This document shows, piece by piece, positions 11,116 through 20,799 of a stretch of DNA of 64,000 nucleotides. A program made the translations under genes and the position numbers. The notes under the pieces were generated by a model. That model did not search any database, was not told the DNA's origin, and was given only the letters and a program-made list of their open reading frames with translations. The stretch comes from Brachypterus glaber (Eukaryota > Arthropoda > Insecta > Coleoptera > Kateretidae). Location: contig OY294045.1 of NCBI GenBank assembly GCA_958510825.1, positions 12,141,916 to 12,205,915 on the forward strand, in the 5' to 3' direction. The stretch's first letter is position 1; every line of letters starts with the position of its first letter.

Positions 11116-11334
11116 CTAGAAATCGGTAATAGATAGAGCTGTTCTAGAAACGGAATCGAAATCCTCCTTAAAAGTACATTTAGGATCCATGCGCGAAAAT
11201 ATTTGAATATTGTTTTGGCTGTACTGCTGAGGCTGCTGAAGAAATGTTAACATAATCTTCCAAAAAGAAGCGGATGGGATTTTACTAAAAACGGGTTTAT
11301 ATTGTATCGAGGTCCCACTAACAGAATCCGCCAT
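11116..11334 (-). CDS. 72-aa ORF upstream of the transposase ORF, right inverted repeat
   Basis: Begins MADSVSGTSIQYKPVFSK and stops 231 bp before the large ORF on the same strand. It could be the first exon of the transposase gene (spliced before its stop) or a separate small protein. I could not find a strong GT donor, so the exon model is open. The mirror copy at 8310-8528 makes it part of the terminal repeat. Confidence 0.45.
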   Translation of the reverse strand: MADSVSGTSIQYKPVFSKIPSASFWKIMLTFLQQPQQYSQNNIQIFSRMDPKCTFKEDFDSVSRTALSITDF

Positions 11335-11960
11335 CAGATTTTTTCAACAACTTTTTTAAACCTACAGTAGGCTCAGGGGATCTGTGACTAAACTATAATA
11401 TCTTTATTGGTTTTATGTGATTACTTTTAGTATTTTGTGATAACAATGGTTTTACTATAGTTTGGTAACATTAAACGTATTTATGGTTGATACAAGAAAA
11501 TATAGTACTTAAAAATTCAAAATTAAATCACCAGAATCATGACTTAAAGTTTTTGATGTGGTACATATAAAGATTTAGAGACTTGATTGTTATTTCTAAA
11601 ATCATATACCAGGTATCTATAACTTACCTTAGAATAACCAAAGAAGATTTCCTCATAAAAACACACACTAAAAATAAACGTCACTGTGAACATATGTTTA
11701 TAATGTGACTGTTTACGCATGGCGTCATCTAGCAGCCACCGACTAACTACCATTTAAAAATTAAAATTACGACCTAGAAGGCTTCAGATCTCGCTCGTAG
11801 ATACCAGCAATTTTTGATCAATACGTAACCAAATCGAACTACAAGTTACCAGTCCTTATTCTCTACGTTCATGGTTTTTCTATATTAAATCATTTGGAAA
11901 TTATCTAGTTTTTGGCACTCTAGGTACATTTCCTTAAAAAAAGCTAAAATTAAAAATAAA

Positions 11961-12359
11961 GATAATTATTTTAAAGTTTATTGTTATCTTTAAAGTTATT
12001 GAAATTAAACAAAATGTTTATTGTACATGAAGTTGCCTACCATCGATGAATCAAAAGCAACATTTCTGCTGATCCGGACCTAAGTATCTCAGCTCTAAAA
12101 CACTGAGTACTAAATAAATACCCTTTCGGTATGACCATCTATAAAAAAGTAATGTTTGTCTTTGGTACTTTGGTAGGTAATACAATTTTGACAAATAAAA
12201 ATAATTGCAGCCCCGCTAGAAATGCACTTTTTATAATCGATTTAAAGAGTGGACAACGTAATAAACCTTGAAGCATCCCACAAAAATAATAATATTATTA
12301 AGAATAGAATTTAATTTTTAATAGAATTTAATTGATTTTAAATAATTTTAATAAGTATA
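11961..12359. other. AT-rich spacer
   Basis: No repeat, ORF or structured element recognised. Confidence 0.4.
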
Positions 12360-13330
12360 ACACAGACCCACAATTTTTTTTGTGTGTCTTGGATTCCAAT
12401 ATGATATTCCTATGTATTTTTCCCCCTGAAACCGAATCCGTAACCCGATTAATCCTCACACGTCAGGATTTTGACATAACCTCAAAAAACACTCGAAAAA
12501 CTACTGAAACCGCTAAAATCATCCACTCAGTACCACTTTCACCCCCTTCCTCCAAATTTGTAATTTCGTAACCCCATAATCCCCTAACCTCGGAATACCA
12601 TTACTCCATAACCTCAAAACACCGTAACCTCATTAAGTAGAAAAATCTGGTTCGGGAACAATAACGTGACATTTTTTTGTAGAACATAGTTATGAATAAG
12701 TAACTGTATAACCCTAAAAATCCCATCACATCTCCTAACCCCTTTACTCCGTAACCCCATATATTATAACCTCTCCTATTCTGTGGAGAAGTCCGGTTCT
12801 CGAAATCATAAGTGTTTTGTGAGTGAAGTCATGAATCAAGGTCTACTTCATTAATGTTTTAACCAGACTTCTCCACAGAATAGGATAACGGGATTAAGGG
12901 GATACAGTATATGGGGTTACGAAGTGAAGGGATTTTGAGGTTATGGTGTTAGGGGATTTTGAGGTTATAGAGTTACTTACCTATGACTATGTTCCACAAA
13001 AAACTGTAGAATTTGTTTTGTTTTCCCAAACTGGATTTTTCTACTTAATGAGGTTAAGGGGTTTTGAGGTTATGCGGCTATGGTATTATGAGGTTAGGGG
13101 ATAATGGGGTCCTGGGGTTATAGAATTAGCAATTTGGGACAGGGGGGTGACAGTGGTATAGCATAGACGATTTTAGCGGTTTCAGTAGTTTTTCGGGTGT
13201 TTTTTGAGGTTATGTCAAAATCCTGATGTGCAAGGGTTAAACGGGTCACGGATTCGGTTTTAGCGGAAAAAAATACATAGGAATATCATATTGGAATCCA
13301 AGACTCACAAAAAAAATTGTGGGCCTGTGT
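12360..13330. mobile_element. 971-bp foldback element with TAACC-rich arms
   Basis: Ends ACACAGACCCACAATTTT and complement, with arms of ~470 bp running to a centre near 12830. The left arm is full of loosely spaced TAACCCC or TAACCTC motifs and the right arm of the matching GGTTA motifs, giving a telomere-like look without a regular period. A 79-codon ORF in the left arm is not convincing. Non-coding foldback transposon is the best reading. Confidence 0.75.
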
Positions 13331-13940
13331 AATTGATGCATTTAATAAACCATATTCAGCATTCGCTAATAAAAAACCTTTTTAATGTAATAAAATTATA
13401 TTGCACAACATTATGATACCAATTAATGTTCATAAATGCCCATTTGTGACGTAGCAAAAAATGCAAATAAATTAAACAATCCAATTAGTTACGTATTATT
13501 ATAACTACTATTTATATTAGAATTTATTTTATGGACTTATTTATTTTATTAATTTTATTTACTATTTATTTAGCCTAAGAGTTTTTGTAAGTGCAATTTA
13601 TTGTTTTAATATTACAAGATTTCACAATAATTTAAGTAAGCAGAAATTACTTTATTACACTTATTAAAACGTTTTTTGCCTCTGGGAGATCGCGAGTTTG
13701 AATCCCATTCCCGGCTGCCACTTTTTTTAAACTATTTAATTACTTTATTTATAAATGCTTAGAAGGGACCAGAGTAAGTGTTTTCCACGCGGGTGATGGT
13801 ACCGAATCATCACACGAGTGGAAAACACTCTACTAACATTTAACAAGATTTTCCCCAACATAAAAGTGAAAACAAAAGTATATCTTGAGCTCAAAATAGA
13901 AAGAGTTGAATGTAGGAAAGTAGGAAAATATATTTTTATT
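13331..13940. other. AT-rich spacer with a tRNA B-box-like fragment and a short hairpin
   Basis: Near 13690-13722, GCGAGTTTGAATCCCATTCC resembles the B box and T arm of a tRNA-derived sequence, but no A box or acceptor stem was found, so it is at most a SINE fragment. At 13769-13835, GAGTAAGTGTTTTCCAC and its complement form a small palindrome. Confidence 0.35.
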
Positions 13941-14169
13941 ATAACCCTTATATGATTTATTATTCCATCAATCTATTTTCTAATCATCGTACAGAGTGAT
14001 ATTGGTAGACTGACAGTTTCGGGCTGCTGTCTTCAACTTGCTACCATTCAAAGTCTCCAGAATAGGAGAGGTATGAGTAGTTGTCTACATCTAGAAATAG
14101 ATGGAGCACAAGTCTACATCAATCTAATGGCTATATTTCTTTTGCGAGTAAAGTCTAAAAACGTTTTCT

Positions 14170-14259
14170 TAATCAGCGTGCAGAGTTGACTCTTGGTACT
14201 GAAGAGGGCCAGCAGCCCGAAACTGTCAGTCTACCAATATCACTCTGTACGATGATTAG
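14170..14259 (+). ncRNA. Hammerhead ribozyme, unit 1
   Basis: Core CTGAAGA (14199-14205), stem II GGGC-CAGCA-GCCC (14206-14218), GAAA (14219-14222), small stem III made by CTG and CAG around a U (14223-14229) closed by the A-U pair, then UC with predicted cleavage after 14231. Proximal stem I is TTGGTA (14193-14198) with TACCAA (14232-14237). Distal stem I pairs GTGCAGAG with CTCTGTAC and continues through AATCA with TGATT, separated by an internal loop (TTGACTC / TATCA) suited to a loop II contact. Stems II and III are closed and stem I is open, so it is type I. All invariant bases of the family are present. Confidence 0.93.
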
Positions 14260-14523
14260 AAAATATATTGATGGAATAATAAATTAATATTTTTATAATT
14301 TTGTTTAAAATTAAAAATTTCTGTCCTTACTAATTCTACGTCTAACCACCCGTTAGTGGTACTATGTGCTTGAGACACACAAGTCTTCAACTTGCTACCA
14401 TTCAAAGTCTCCAGAATAGGAGAGGTATGAGTAGTTGTCTACATCTAGAAATAGATGGAGCACAAGTCTACATCAATCTAATGGCTATATTTCTTTTGCA
14501 AGTAAAGTCTAAAAACGTTTTCT

Positions 14524-14613
14524 TAATCAGCGTGCAGAGTTGACTCTTGGTACTGAAGAGGGCCAGCAGCCCGAAACTGTCAGTCTACCAATATCACTCT
14601 GTACGATGATTAG
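14524..14613 (+). ncRNA. Hammerhead ribozyme, unit 2
   Basis: Same core and stems as unit 1, shifted by 354 bp, with predicted cleavage after 14585. Cutting here and at unit 1 would release a 354-nt monomer (14232-14585). Confidence 0.93.
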
Positions 14614-14877
14614 AAAATAGATTGATGGAATAATAAATTAATATTTTTATAATGTTGTTTAAAATTAAAAATTTCTGTCCTTACTAATTCTACGTCTAAC
14701 CACCCGTTAGTGGTACTATGTGCTTGAGACACACAAGTCTTCAACTTGCTACCATTCAAAGTCTCCAGAATAGGAGAGGTATGAGTACTTGTCTACATCT
14801 AGAAATAGATGGAACACAAGTCTACATCAATCTAATGGCTATATTCCTTTTGCGAGTAAAGTCTAAAAACGTTTTCT

Positions 14878-14967
14878 TAATCAGCGTGCAGAGTTGACTC
14901 TTGGTACTGAAGAGGGCCAGCAGCCCGAAACTGTCAGTCTACCAATATCACTCTGTACGATGATTAG
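14878..14967 (+). ncRNA. Hammerhead ribozyme, unit 3
   Basis: All core bases and stems I-III are intact; predicted cleavage after 14939. Confidence 0.93.
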
Positions 14968-15231
14968 AAAATAGATCGATGGAATAATAAATTAATATTT
15001 TTATAATGTTGTTTAAAATTAAAAATTTCTGTCCTTACTAATTCTACGTCTAACCACCCGTTAGTGGTACTATGTGCTTGAGACACACAAGTCTTCAACT
15101 TGCTACCATTCAAAGTCTCCAGAATAGGAGAGGTATGAGTAGTTGTCTACATCTAGAAATAGATGGAGCACAAGTCTACATCAATCTAATGGCTATATTT
15201 CTTTTGCGAGTAAAGTCTAAAAACGTTTTCT

Positions 15232-15321
15232 TAATCAGCGTGCAGAGTTGACTCTTGGTACTGAAGAGGGCCAGCAGCCCGAAACTGTCAGTCTACCAAT
15301 ATCACTCTGTACGATGATTAG
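15232..15321 (+). ncRNA. Hammerhead ribozyme, unit 4
   Basis: Core and all stems intact; predicted cleavage after 15293. Confidence 0.93.
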
Positions 15322-15585
15322 AAAATAGATTGATGGAATAATAAATTAATATTTTTATAATTTTGTTTAAAATTAAAAATTTCTGTCCTTACTAATTCTA
15401 CGTCTAACCACCCGTTAGTGGTACTATGTGCTTGAGACACACAAGTCTTCAACTTGCTACCATTCAAAGTCTCCAGAATAGGAGAGGTATGAGTAGTTGT
15501 CTACATCTAGAAATAGATGGAGCACAAGTCTACATCAATCTAATGGCTATATTTCTTTTGCGAGTAAAGTCTAAAAACGTTTTCT

Positions 15586-15675
15586 TAATCAGCGTGCAGA
15601 GTTGACTCTTGGTACTGAAGAGGGCCAGCAGCCCGAAACTGTCAGTCTACCAATATCACTCTGTACGATGATTAG
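15586..15675 (+). ncRNA. Hammerhead ribozyme, unit 5
   Basis: Core and all stems intact; predicted cleavage after 15647. Confidence 0.93.
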
Positions 15676-15939
15676 AAAATAGATTGATGGAATAATAAAT
15701 TAATATTTTTATAATGTTGTTTAAAATTAAAAATTTCTGTCCTTACTAATTCTACGTCTAACCACCCGTTAGTGGTACTATGTGCTTGAGACACACAAGT
15801 CTTCAACTTGCTACCATTCAAAGTCTCCAGAATAGGAGAGGTATGAGTAGTTGTCTACATCTAGAAATAGATGGAACACAAGTCTACATCAATCTAATGG
15901 CTATATTCCTTTTGCGAGTAAAGTCTAAAAACGTTTTCT

Positions 15940-16029
15940 TAATCAGCGTGCAGAGTTGACTCTTGGTACTGAAGAGGGCCAGCAGCCCGAAACTGTCAGT
16001 CTACCAATATCACTCTGTACGATGATTAG
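15940..16029 (+). ncRNA. Hammerhead ribozyme, unit 6
   Basis: Core and all stems intact; predicted cleavage after 16001. Confidence 0.93.
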
Positions 16030-16293
16030 AAAATAGATCGATGGAATAATAAATTAATATTTTTATAATGTTGTTTAAAATTAAAAATTTCTGCCCTTAC
16101 TAATTCTACGTCTAACCACCCGTTAGTGGTACTATGTGCTTGAGACACACAAGTCTTCAACTTGCTACCATTCAAAGTCTCCAGAATAGGAGAGGTATGA
16201 GTAGTTGTCTATATCTAGAAATAGATGGAGCACAAGTCTACATCAATCTAATGGCTATATTCCTTTTGCGAGTAAAGTCTAAAAACGTTTTCT

Positions 16294-16383
16294 TAATCAG
16301 CGTGCAGAGTTGACTCTTGGTACTGAAGAGGGCCAGCAGCCCGAAACTGTCAGTCTACCAATATCACTCTGTACGATGATTAG
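16294..16383 (+). ncRNA. Hammerhead ribozyme, unit 7
   Basis: Core and all stems intact; predicted cleavage after 16355. Confidence 0.93.
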
Positions 16384-16647
16384 AAAATAGATCGATGGAA
16401 TAATAAATTAATATTTTTATAATGTTGTTTAAAATTAAAAATTTCTGTCCTTACTAATTCTACGTCTAACCACCCGTTAGTGGTACTATGTGCTTGAGAC
16501 ACACAAGTCTTCAACTTGCTACCATTCAAAGTCTCCAGAATAGGAAAGGTATGAGTAGTTGTCTACATCTAGAAATAGATGGAGCACAAGTCTACATCAA
16601 TTTAATGGCTATATTTCTTTTGCGAGTAAAGTCTAAAAACGTTTTCT

Positions 16648-16737
16648 TAATCAGCGTGCAGAGTTGTCTCTTGGTACTGAAGAGGGTCAGCAGCCCGAAA
16701 CTGTCAGTCTACCAATATCACTCTGTACGATGATTAG
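16648..16737 (+). ncRNA. Hammerhead ribozyme, unit 8 (stem II wobble variant)
   Basis: Stem II reads GGGT-CAGCA-GCCC, so one G-C pair becomes U-G, which still pairs. The stem I internal loop has one A-to-T change (TTGTCTC). Core bases are intact; predicted cleavage after 16709. Confidence 0.9.
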
Positions 16738-16813
16738 AAAATAGATTGATGGAATAATAAATTAATATTTTTATAATTTTGTTTAAAATTAAAAATTTCT
16801 GTCCTTATATGAT

Positions 16814-18030
16814 ATTATTATATTGTCATTATCATCCTACAGGGTGTCACAATTGTGACTTTATTTCTTTATTTTTTCTTTAAGGCAATATTAATCCAAA
16901 ATACTTTTATAAACTTTGTATGTACGCAAACAAATGTGCAAATTTAATTCAATATAACACAACTCTCTTGAAACTATAAGGAAACAAAAACTAGAGCAAA
17001 AACTTAACAAAAATTGGTTTATTTTTTATTTTTTTTTTCTTTTTCGCCATAGCAAATATAAAAAATACAATTAAATCCAAAAATTATTATTAGTTTAGTC
17101 TCGGGAGGGTAAGGTATAAATGTAAATATGGCTATTTTTTTTGGTCACTAACAAAATTCTATATACCTATAACAAAATATTTCTTGTCTAAACTAATTCT
17201 AGTTTCATTAACCACAAAATTTATTTGGTTGAGTTATTTTTTTTTTCATCAAAGACCTATCTTAAAAATACCCTTTATCTAATATTTTTTTTTGCATATT
17301 CTCACGATCTTTATTAGCTAAAATCTATGCAATTTAAAAAATTTAAATATTTTTCCCAGGCAGTAGGTTCCTTACTACTAGTAATATACCACGTAAGAAT
17401 AAAATGTTTACATATTAATAAAATATGTCCAATTCTTACCCTTTTCCCTAACAGAAATTTAAGAGTTTACGTTCTATATATTGTCCGCAAGAATCTCATA
17501 CAAGTAAGATTAATTCCACAAGTCAAATAAATCTCAATGAATATACATATTAACATGGATTTTATGAAGGATCAGTGGTTTTTAGGGTATTTGAAGGGCT
17601 GTTGCTTTGTTCATCGAGAGGTGTTGTGACGTTTGGAAGCAGAAGGGGCTCCCCTATTGTTAAAGGGATAACCAAAAACCGATAACTATTGATATATCGA
17701 TAGGTATTTATAATACCGATGTATTTAGTCAATGCTTGAGAGTATTAAAAGCTTTGTGTCAAAATTACACCAAACTTTATTGTGGTGGGTTTATACTACT
17801 CGTGCTTTTTTTTGTCTTGATGAATATGAGTAATTGCTGCCATTTTTCATAGTTTTGTTTTTTTTTTCTATGACATTTCTCTTTTAAAATACAGATGAAA
17901 GTTTTTTATTTACAATTATATTATAATATGCACATTACTATCATTGTGAAGTGACGTTTTGCTATTAACTATTAAAAAGCGGTTAACAGTCTTCTAGCCC
18001 AATCACTTTAGTTAAAATTCGATAAAAGAA
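16814..18030. other. AT-rich spacer
   Basis: An ACAGGGTGTCACAATTGTGA motif near 16840 resembles ends of insect DNA transposons, but no partner end was found. The rest is A/T runs and short ORFs without recognisable content. Confidence 0.4.
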
Positions 18031-18290
18031 TAAAAAAAATTGACAAGGCGGAACTTTTGACGCAGCTAGATGTCCCCCGCGGAGTAGATAAAGAAATCAT
18101 ATTCTTGTCCATAAATATAATATGGGAAGTGTCCCCCATCTTGGATTTTGTGTTTTTGTCGATTTGCACTCGTATTTTGCATTTTTTGATAAAAAAGTAG
18201 GTACAAAATTTGTAGAGAATTGAATTCTCCAAAATTTTTTTATAGTCAATATTGTCGAAAAAAATGTATTTATCGCTATAATAACACAGC

Positions 18291-18556
18291 TACATAGAAA
18301 AAACGGATTCCTTGAACCAAAGACACGTGTCTTTAGATATGTTCAAAGCCATATTCTCTTGTTTCAAGGCTGGCATTTTCTTAAACCAAAGTCAATGTCC
18401 TTAAATAAAGAGCGCGGATTTTTATTCAAAAACCCGTGCTCTTCATTCAAGGACATTGACTTTGGTTCAAGAAAATGCCAGCCTTGAAACAAGAGAATAT
18501 TTGAACATAAACAAAGACACGTGTCCTTTGTTCAAGGAATCCGTTTTTTCTATGTA
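18291..18556. mobile_element. Near-perfect 266-bp palindromic MITE
   Basis: Ends TACATAGAAAAAACGGATTC and complement, with TA at the outer edges. The arms are ~125 bp and nearly identical (for example AGGACATTGACTTTGGTTCA and its complement), which suggests recent origin. Its ends resemble those of the 1-kb element at 31426-32434 (CACAGAAAAAAAGG). Confidence 0.8.
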
Positions 18557-18561
18557 CCAAA

Positions 18562-18797
18562 AAAAATCATGTGCTAGAGACTAGACCAACGCATTAATAT
18601 ATTTTTGTGGTCCCTGAAACAGAATCTGACCTCAGAATTGCTCCACCAGGTCACAATTTTTTTCTAACCTTAAAAAAGGGTAATTCCTTAATAAATTCAG
18701 ATATTTTTAAATGTAGAAAAAATTGTGAGGCCAGATTCGGTTTCAGCGACCCCGTAAATATAAAAATGGGTTGGTCTAGTCTCTGGCACATGATTTT
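18562..18797. mobile_element. Palindromic element with CAGATTCGG arms
   Basis: AAAATCATGTGCTAGAGAC and its variant complement bound ~70-bp arms that include GGTCTAG and GAGGCCAGATTCGGTTTCAG. The latter motif also lies at the right end of the element at 41601-42756, so the two may be related. Confidence 0.65.
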
Positions 18798-19120
18798 CTT
18801 TTGTAACTGTGTTATTGGCAATAATAATAACAATATTGATTATATAAAGATTGTAGAGAATTAAATTCTCTACTTTTTTTATCGAGAAATGCAAATCGAC
18901 AAAAACACAAATCCAAAATGGCGGACACATCACTTATCAAATGGGCAAGAATGTGATTTCTTAATCTACTCCGCAGGGTAGGGGGGGAGGGGCTCATGTG
19001 GACAGTGGGTACATGTTGACAGTTTAATTTCCGCGGTTATTTCAAGGTTAATACGTTTGAAATAAATATCATAGATGTCATTTTAATGCGTATTTTTGCA
19101 GTGTTAATTCGTGTTAGTTG

Positions 19121-19990
19121 AAAGGACATTGCACATACCTTATGGGAAATGGCCCTCGGTTAAATTGCTTCAAATTTTAGTATGTTATAGAGCAGGACCT
19201 CCTGAAAAAAAGTCTCCATGGGCACAAAAAAACTTATGGTGCCGTTTGGCCACTATGGTCATTTAAAGCATACAATATAGATGATTATATAGGTACTTAA
19301 ATCATTGTTTATCGGTGTGTATGTGCGTTTTTGTAATTTTAAATGAGTGGTTAATAGTTTATATAATATTTAAAGGCTAGTTAATGTATGTGATTATCCT
19401 TTATTTACTATTTTTGAGTGTATATGGGCAGTGTCGGTGCAACCAGGTTTAGGTAGGTGGATTTGTGAGGGTTTTTTTTAATGGATTTGTGTAGTATTTA
19501 TTTTGTATGTCTTAATAGTTATGTGCATTTCTATTAATTTTATGTGGGGTGGTTTTGGGTTTGGACCAAACCAAAAAGTCCAAACAATTTCATAAATACC
19601 CATACACACCCGTAACTAAAGTTTAGGTAAATCTATGCACATCCATAAATACTAAAAAAATACATTAAAACTTATAAAAACCCATAAATAACGATACACA
19701 CTCACACTACCTTTGCACACCTACACTAAATTGCCTTTAAAATTATATAAACTATTAACCACTCATTTAAAATTATAAAAACACACATACACACCGATAA
19801 ACAACGATTTAAGTATCTATATAATCATCTAGATTGTATGGTCTTTAAATGACCATAGCGGCCAAACGGCACCATAAATTTTTTTGTGCCCATGGAGACT
19901 TTTTTTCAGGGGGTCATGCTCTATAACATACTAAAATTTGAAGCAATTTAACCGAGGGCCATTTCCCATAAGGTATGTGCCATGTCCTTT
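19121..19990. mobile_element. 870-bp foldback element
   Basis: AAAGGACAT...CACATACCTTATGGGAAAT on the left and its complement on the right start ~430-bp arms that meet near GGTTTGGACCAAACC at 19559. Inner parts of the arms are more diverged than the ends. It is non-coding and lies inside the cluster described at 18036-20790. Confidence 0.8.
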
Positions 19991-20799
19991 GTATTGTCAA
20001 TAACTTATTGATTGTTTACTACTTGCTAAAGTAAATTTTTCGGGTTTAGTAATTTGACTTATTCAATTAAGTAGGATGTAAATCTTAACAAATTATATAA
20101 TATATAACACGAACGTGTTGTGATGTGTTATCCTTAATTTTGCTATAAAATTTATATTTTTAGTTTAATGGGCCACTTAACCTAAAATTGTAACATGGGG
20201 CACATGTGGAAAGCATCCTTTTTTGTTGGCATTTTCATTGCCCACTACAAGCGACAAACGTATTATTAGGAAGAGATGTAATTTTAAAGTTATCCAAAAT
20301 ATTGAAGTTAAAAGAGATAGCTAGAACTTTTGCAATGATTGAATTTTCTATCTGTCTAAAGAAGTATAACTATAACTTTATATAAGTTATATTATAAAAA
20401 CTTACATACATTAATAAGTTTCTATAAGTATAGTTTAGCTTCAGATAATAGTTTAAAAACGTTTTGTATTCGTTACAACTGTGACTATTATTTGTATAAA
20501 CAATACCCTTTGATGTGTCCAAATGCACACACACACTTGGGTTAGTTGTGGACAAATGTACCTTTTTTTTAATGCTCTTAATAAATATGTTGGAATATTT
20601 TTTTTGGTCTGGTTTTTTTTAATATATATTATTATTAACCCTTTGTTTCGTATAAAATTTATCTCACTTATTTTTGTTTATGGAACAAGAAAAATGGTGC
20701 GTTTTGAAAAAAATTGGCCACATCCGCCACCCTCTTCCCTACACCCAATTGCGTCAAAAGTTCCGCCTCGTATTTATTTTTTTTATGAAAAAATCTAAA

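Larger units (their letters stand above)
8258..11386. mobile_element. DNA transposon with ~500-bp terminal inverted repeats
   Basis: Both ends read CACAGATCCCCTGAGCCTAC inward, and the arms (8258-8762 and 10886-11386) are nearly identical in inverted orientation. ACTA lies immediately outside each end (8254-8257 and 11387-11390), a plausible 4-bp target duplication. The interior carries a 479-codon ORF on the minus strand and a smaller palindrome. Each arm also carries a 72-codon ORF. The superfamily was not assigned. Confidence 0.8.
7750..11960. repeat. Imperfect outer inverted repeat enclosing the 8.3-11.4 kb transposon
   Basis: AGAGTGCCAAAAACTA near 7776 matches, inverted, TAGTTTTTGGCACTCT near 11909. 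CTACGAGCGAGAT near 8138 matches, inverted, ATCTCGCTCGTAG near 11789. Similarity between and beyond these blocks is patchy. It may be an older foldback that was the insertion target, or two related repeats in opposite orientation. Confidence 0.4.
13957..16802 (+). mobile_element. Inserted hammerhead-ribozyme tandem array (retrozyme-like)
   Basis: The block consists of an inverted 73-bp piece of its own unit (13957-14029) followed by 7.8 direct copies of a 354-bp unit (14030-16802). CCTTATATGAT stands immediately left (13946-13956) and right (16803-16813), an 11-bp direct repeat read as a target duplication. The inverted leading piece resembles the 5' inversions known for Penelope-like insertions. 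No protein is encoded. The 81-codon ORF at 16488 lies in the unit itself and has no support. Mobilisation would need a reverse transcriptase in trans; PLE is a candidate because PLE remnants are in this window. Confidence 0.8.
14030..16802 (+). repeat. 354-bp satellite array, eight ribozyme-bearing units
   Basis: Unit starts (TCTTCAACTTGCTACC) are at 14030, 14384, 14738, 15092, 15446, 15800, 16154 and 16508, always exactly 354 apart. The last unit is cut at 295 bp. Variants (GGAACAC versus GGAGCAC, ATTCC versus ATTTC, GATCG versus GATTG, ATGTTG versus ATTTTG) show that units 1-3 match units 4-6 in order, so a 1062-bp trimer was duplicated. Unit 8 is the most diverged. Confidence 0.97.
18036..20790. 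mobile_element. Outer foldback of the nested 18-20.8 kb cluster
   Basis: GGCGGAACTTTTGACGCA (about 18050-18067) faces TGCGTCAAAAGTTCCGCC (20750-20767). The left arm continues through 18077-18232, whose inverted partner is at 18850-18977 (shared CAAATCGACAAAAACACAAA). The right arm therefore appears split: inner part at 18850-18990, outer part at about 20730-20790, with later material between, including the foldback at 19121-19990. The boundaries are approximate. Confidence 0.5.

Noticed and set aside
11230..11260. Hammerhead core at CTGAAGA in the transposon arm (and its mirror near 8401)
   Set aside because: No GAAA box or stem II follows; it is part of a coding-like region.
12440..12780. 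Interstitial telomere repeat
   Set aside because: TAACC motifs are irregular in spacing and form part of a foldback; the insect TTAGG pentamer array is absent.
13690..13722. tRNA gene fragment
   Set aside because: Only a T-arm-like stretch is visible; no A box, D arm or acceptor stem.
16488..16733. 81-residue ORF in the last ribozyme unit
   Set aside because: It overlaps the ribozyme and is not kept open in the other units.
14030..16802. CRISPR-like array
   Set aside because: The whole 354-bp unit is repeated with no repeat/spacer alternation, and the genome is eukaryotic.
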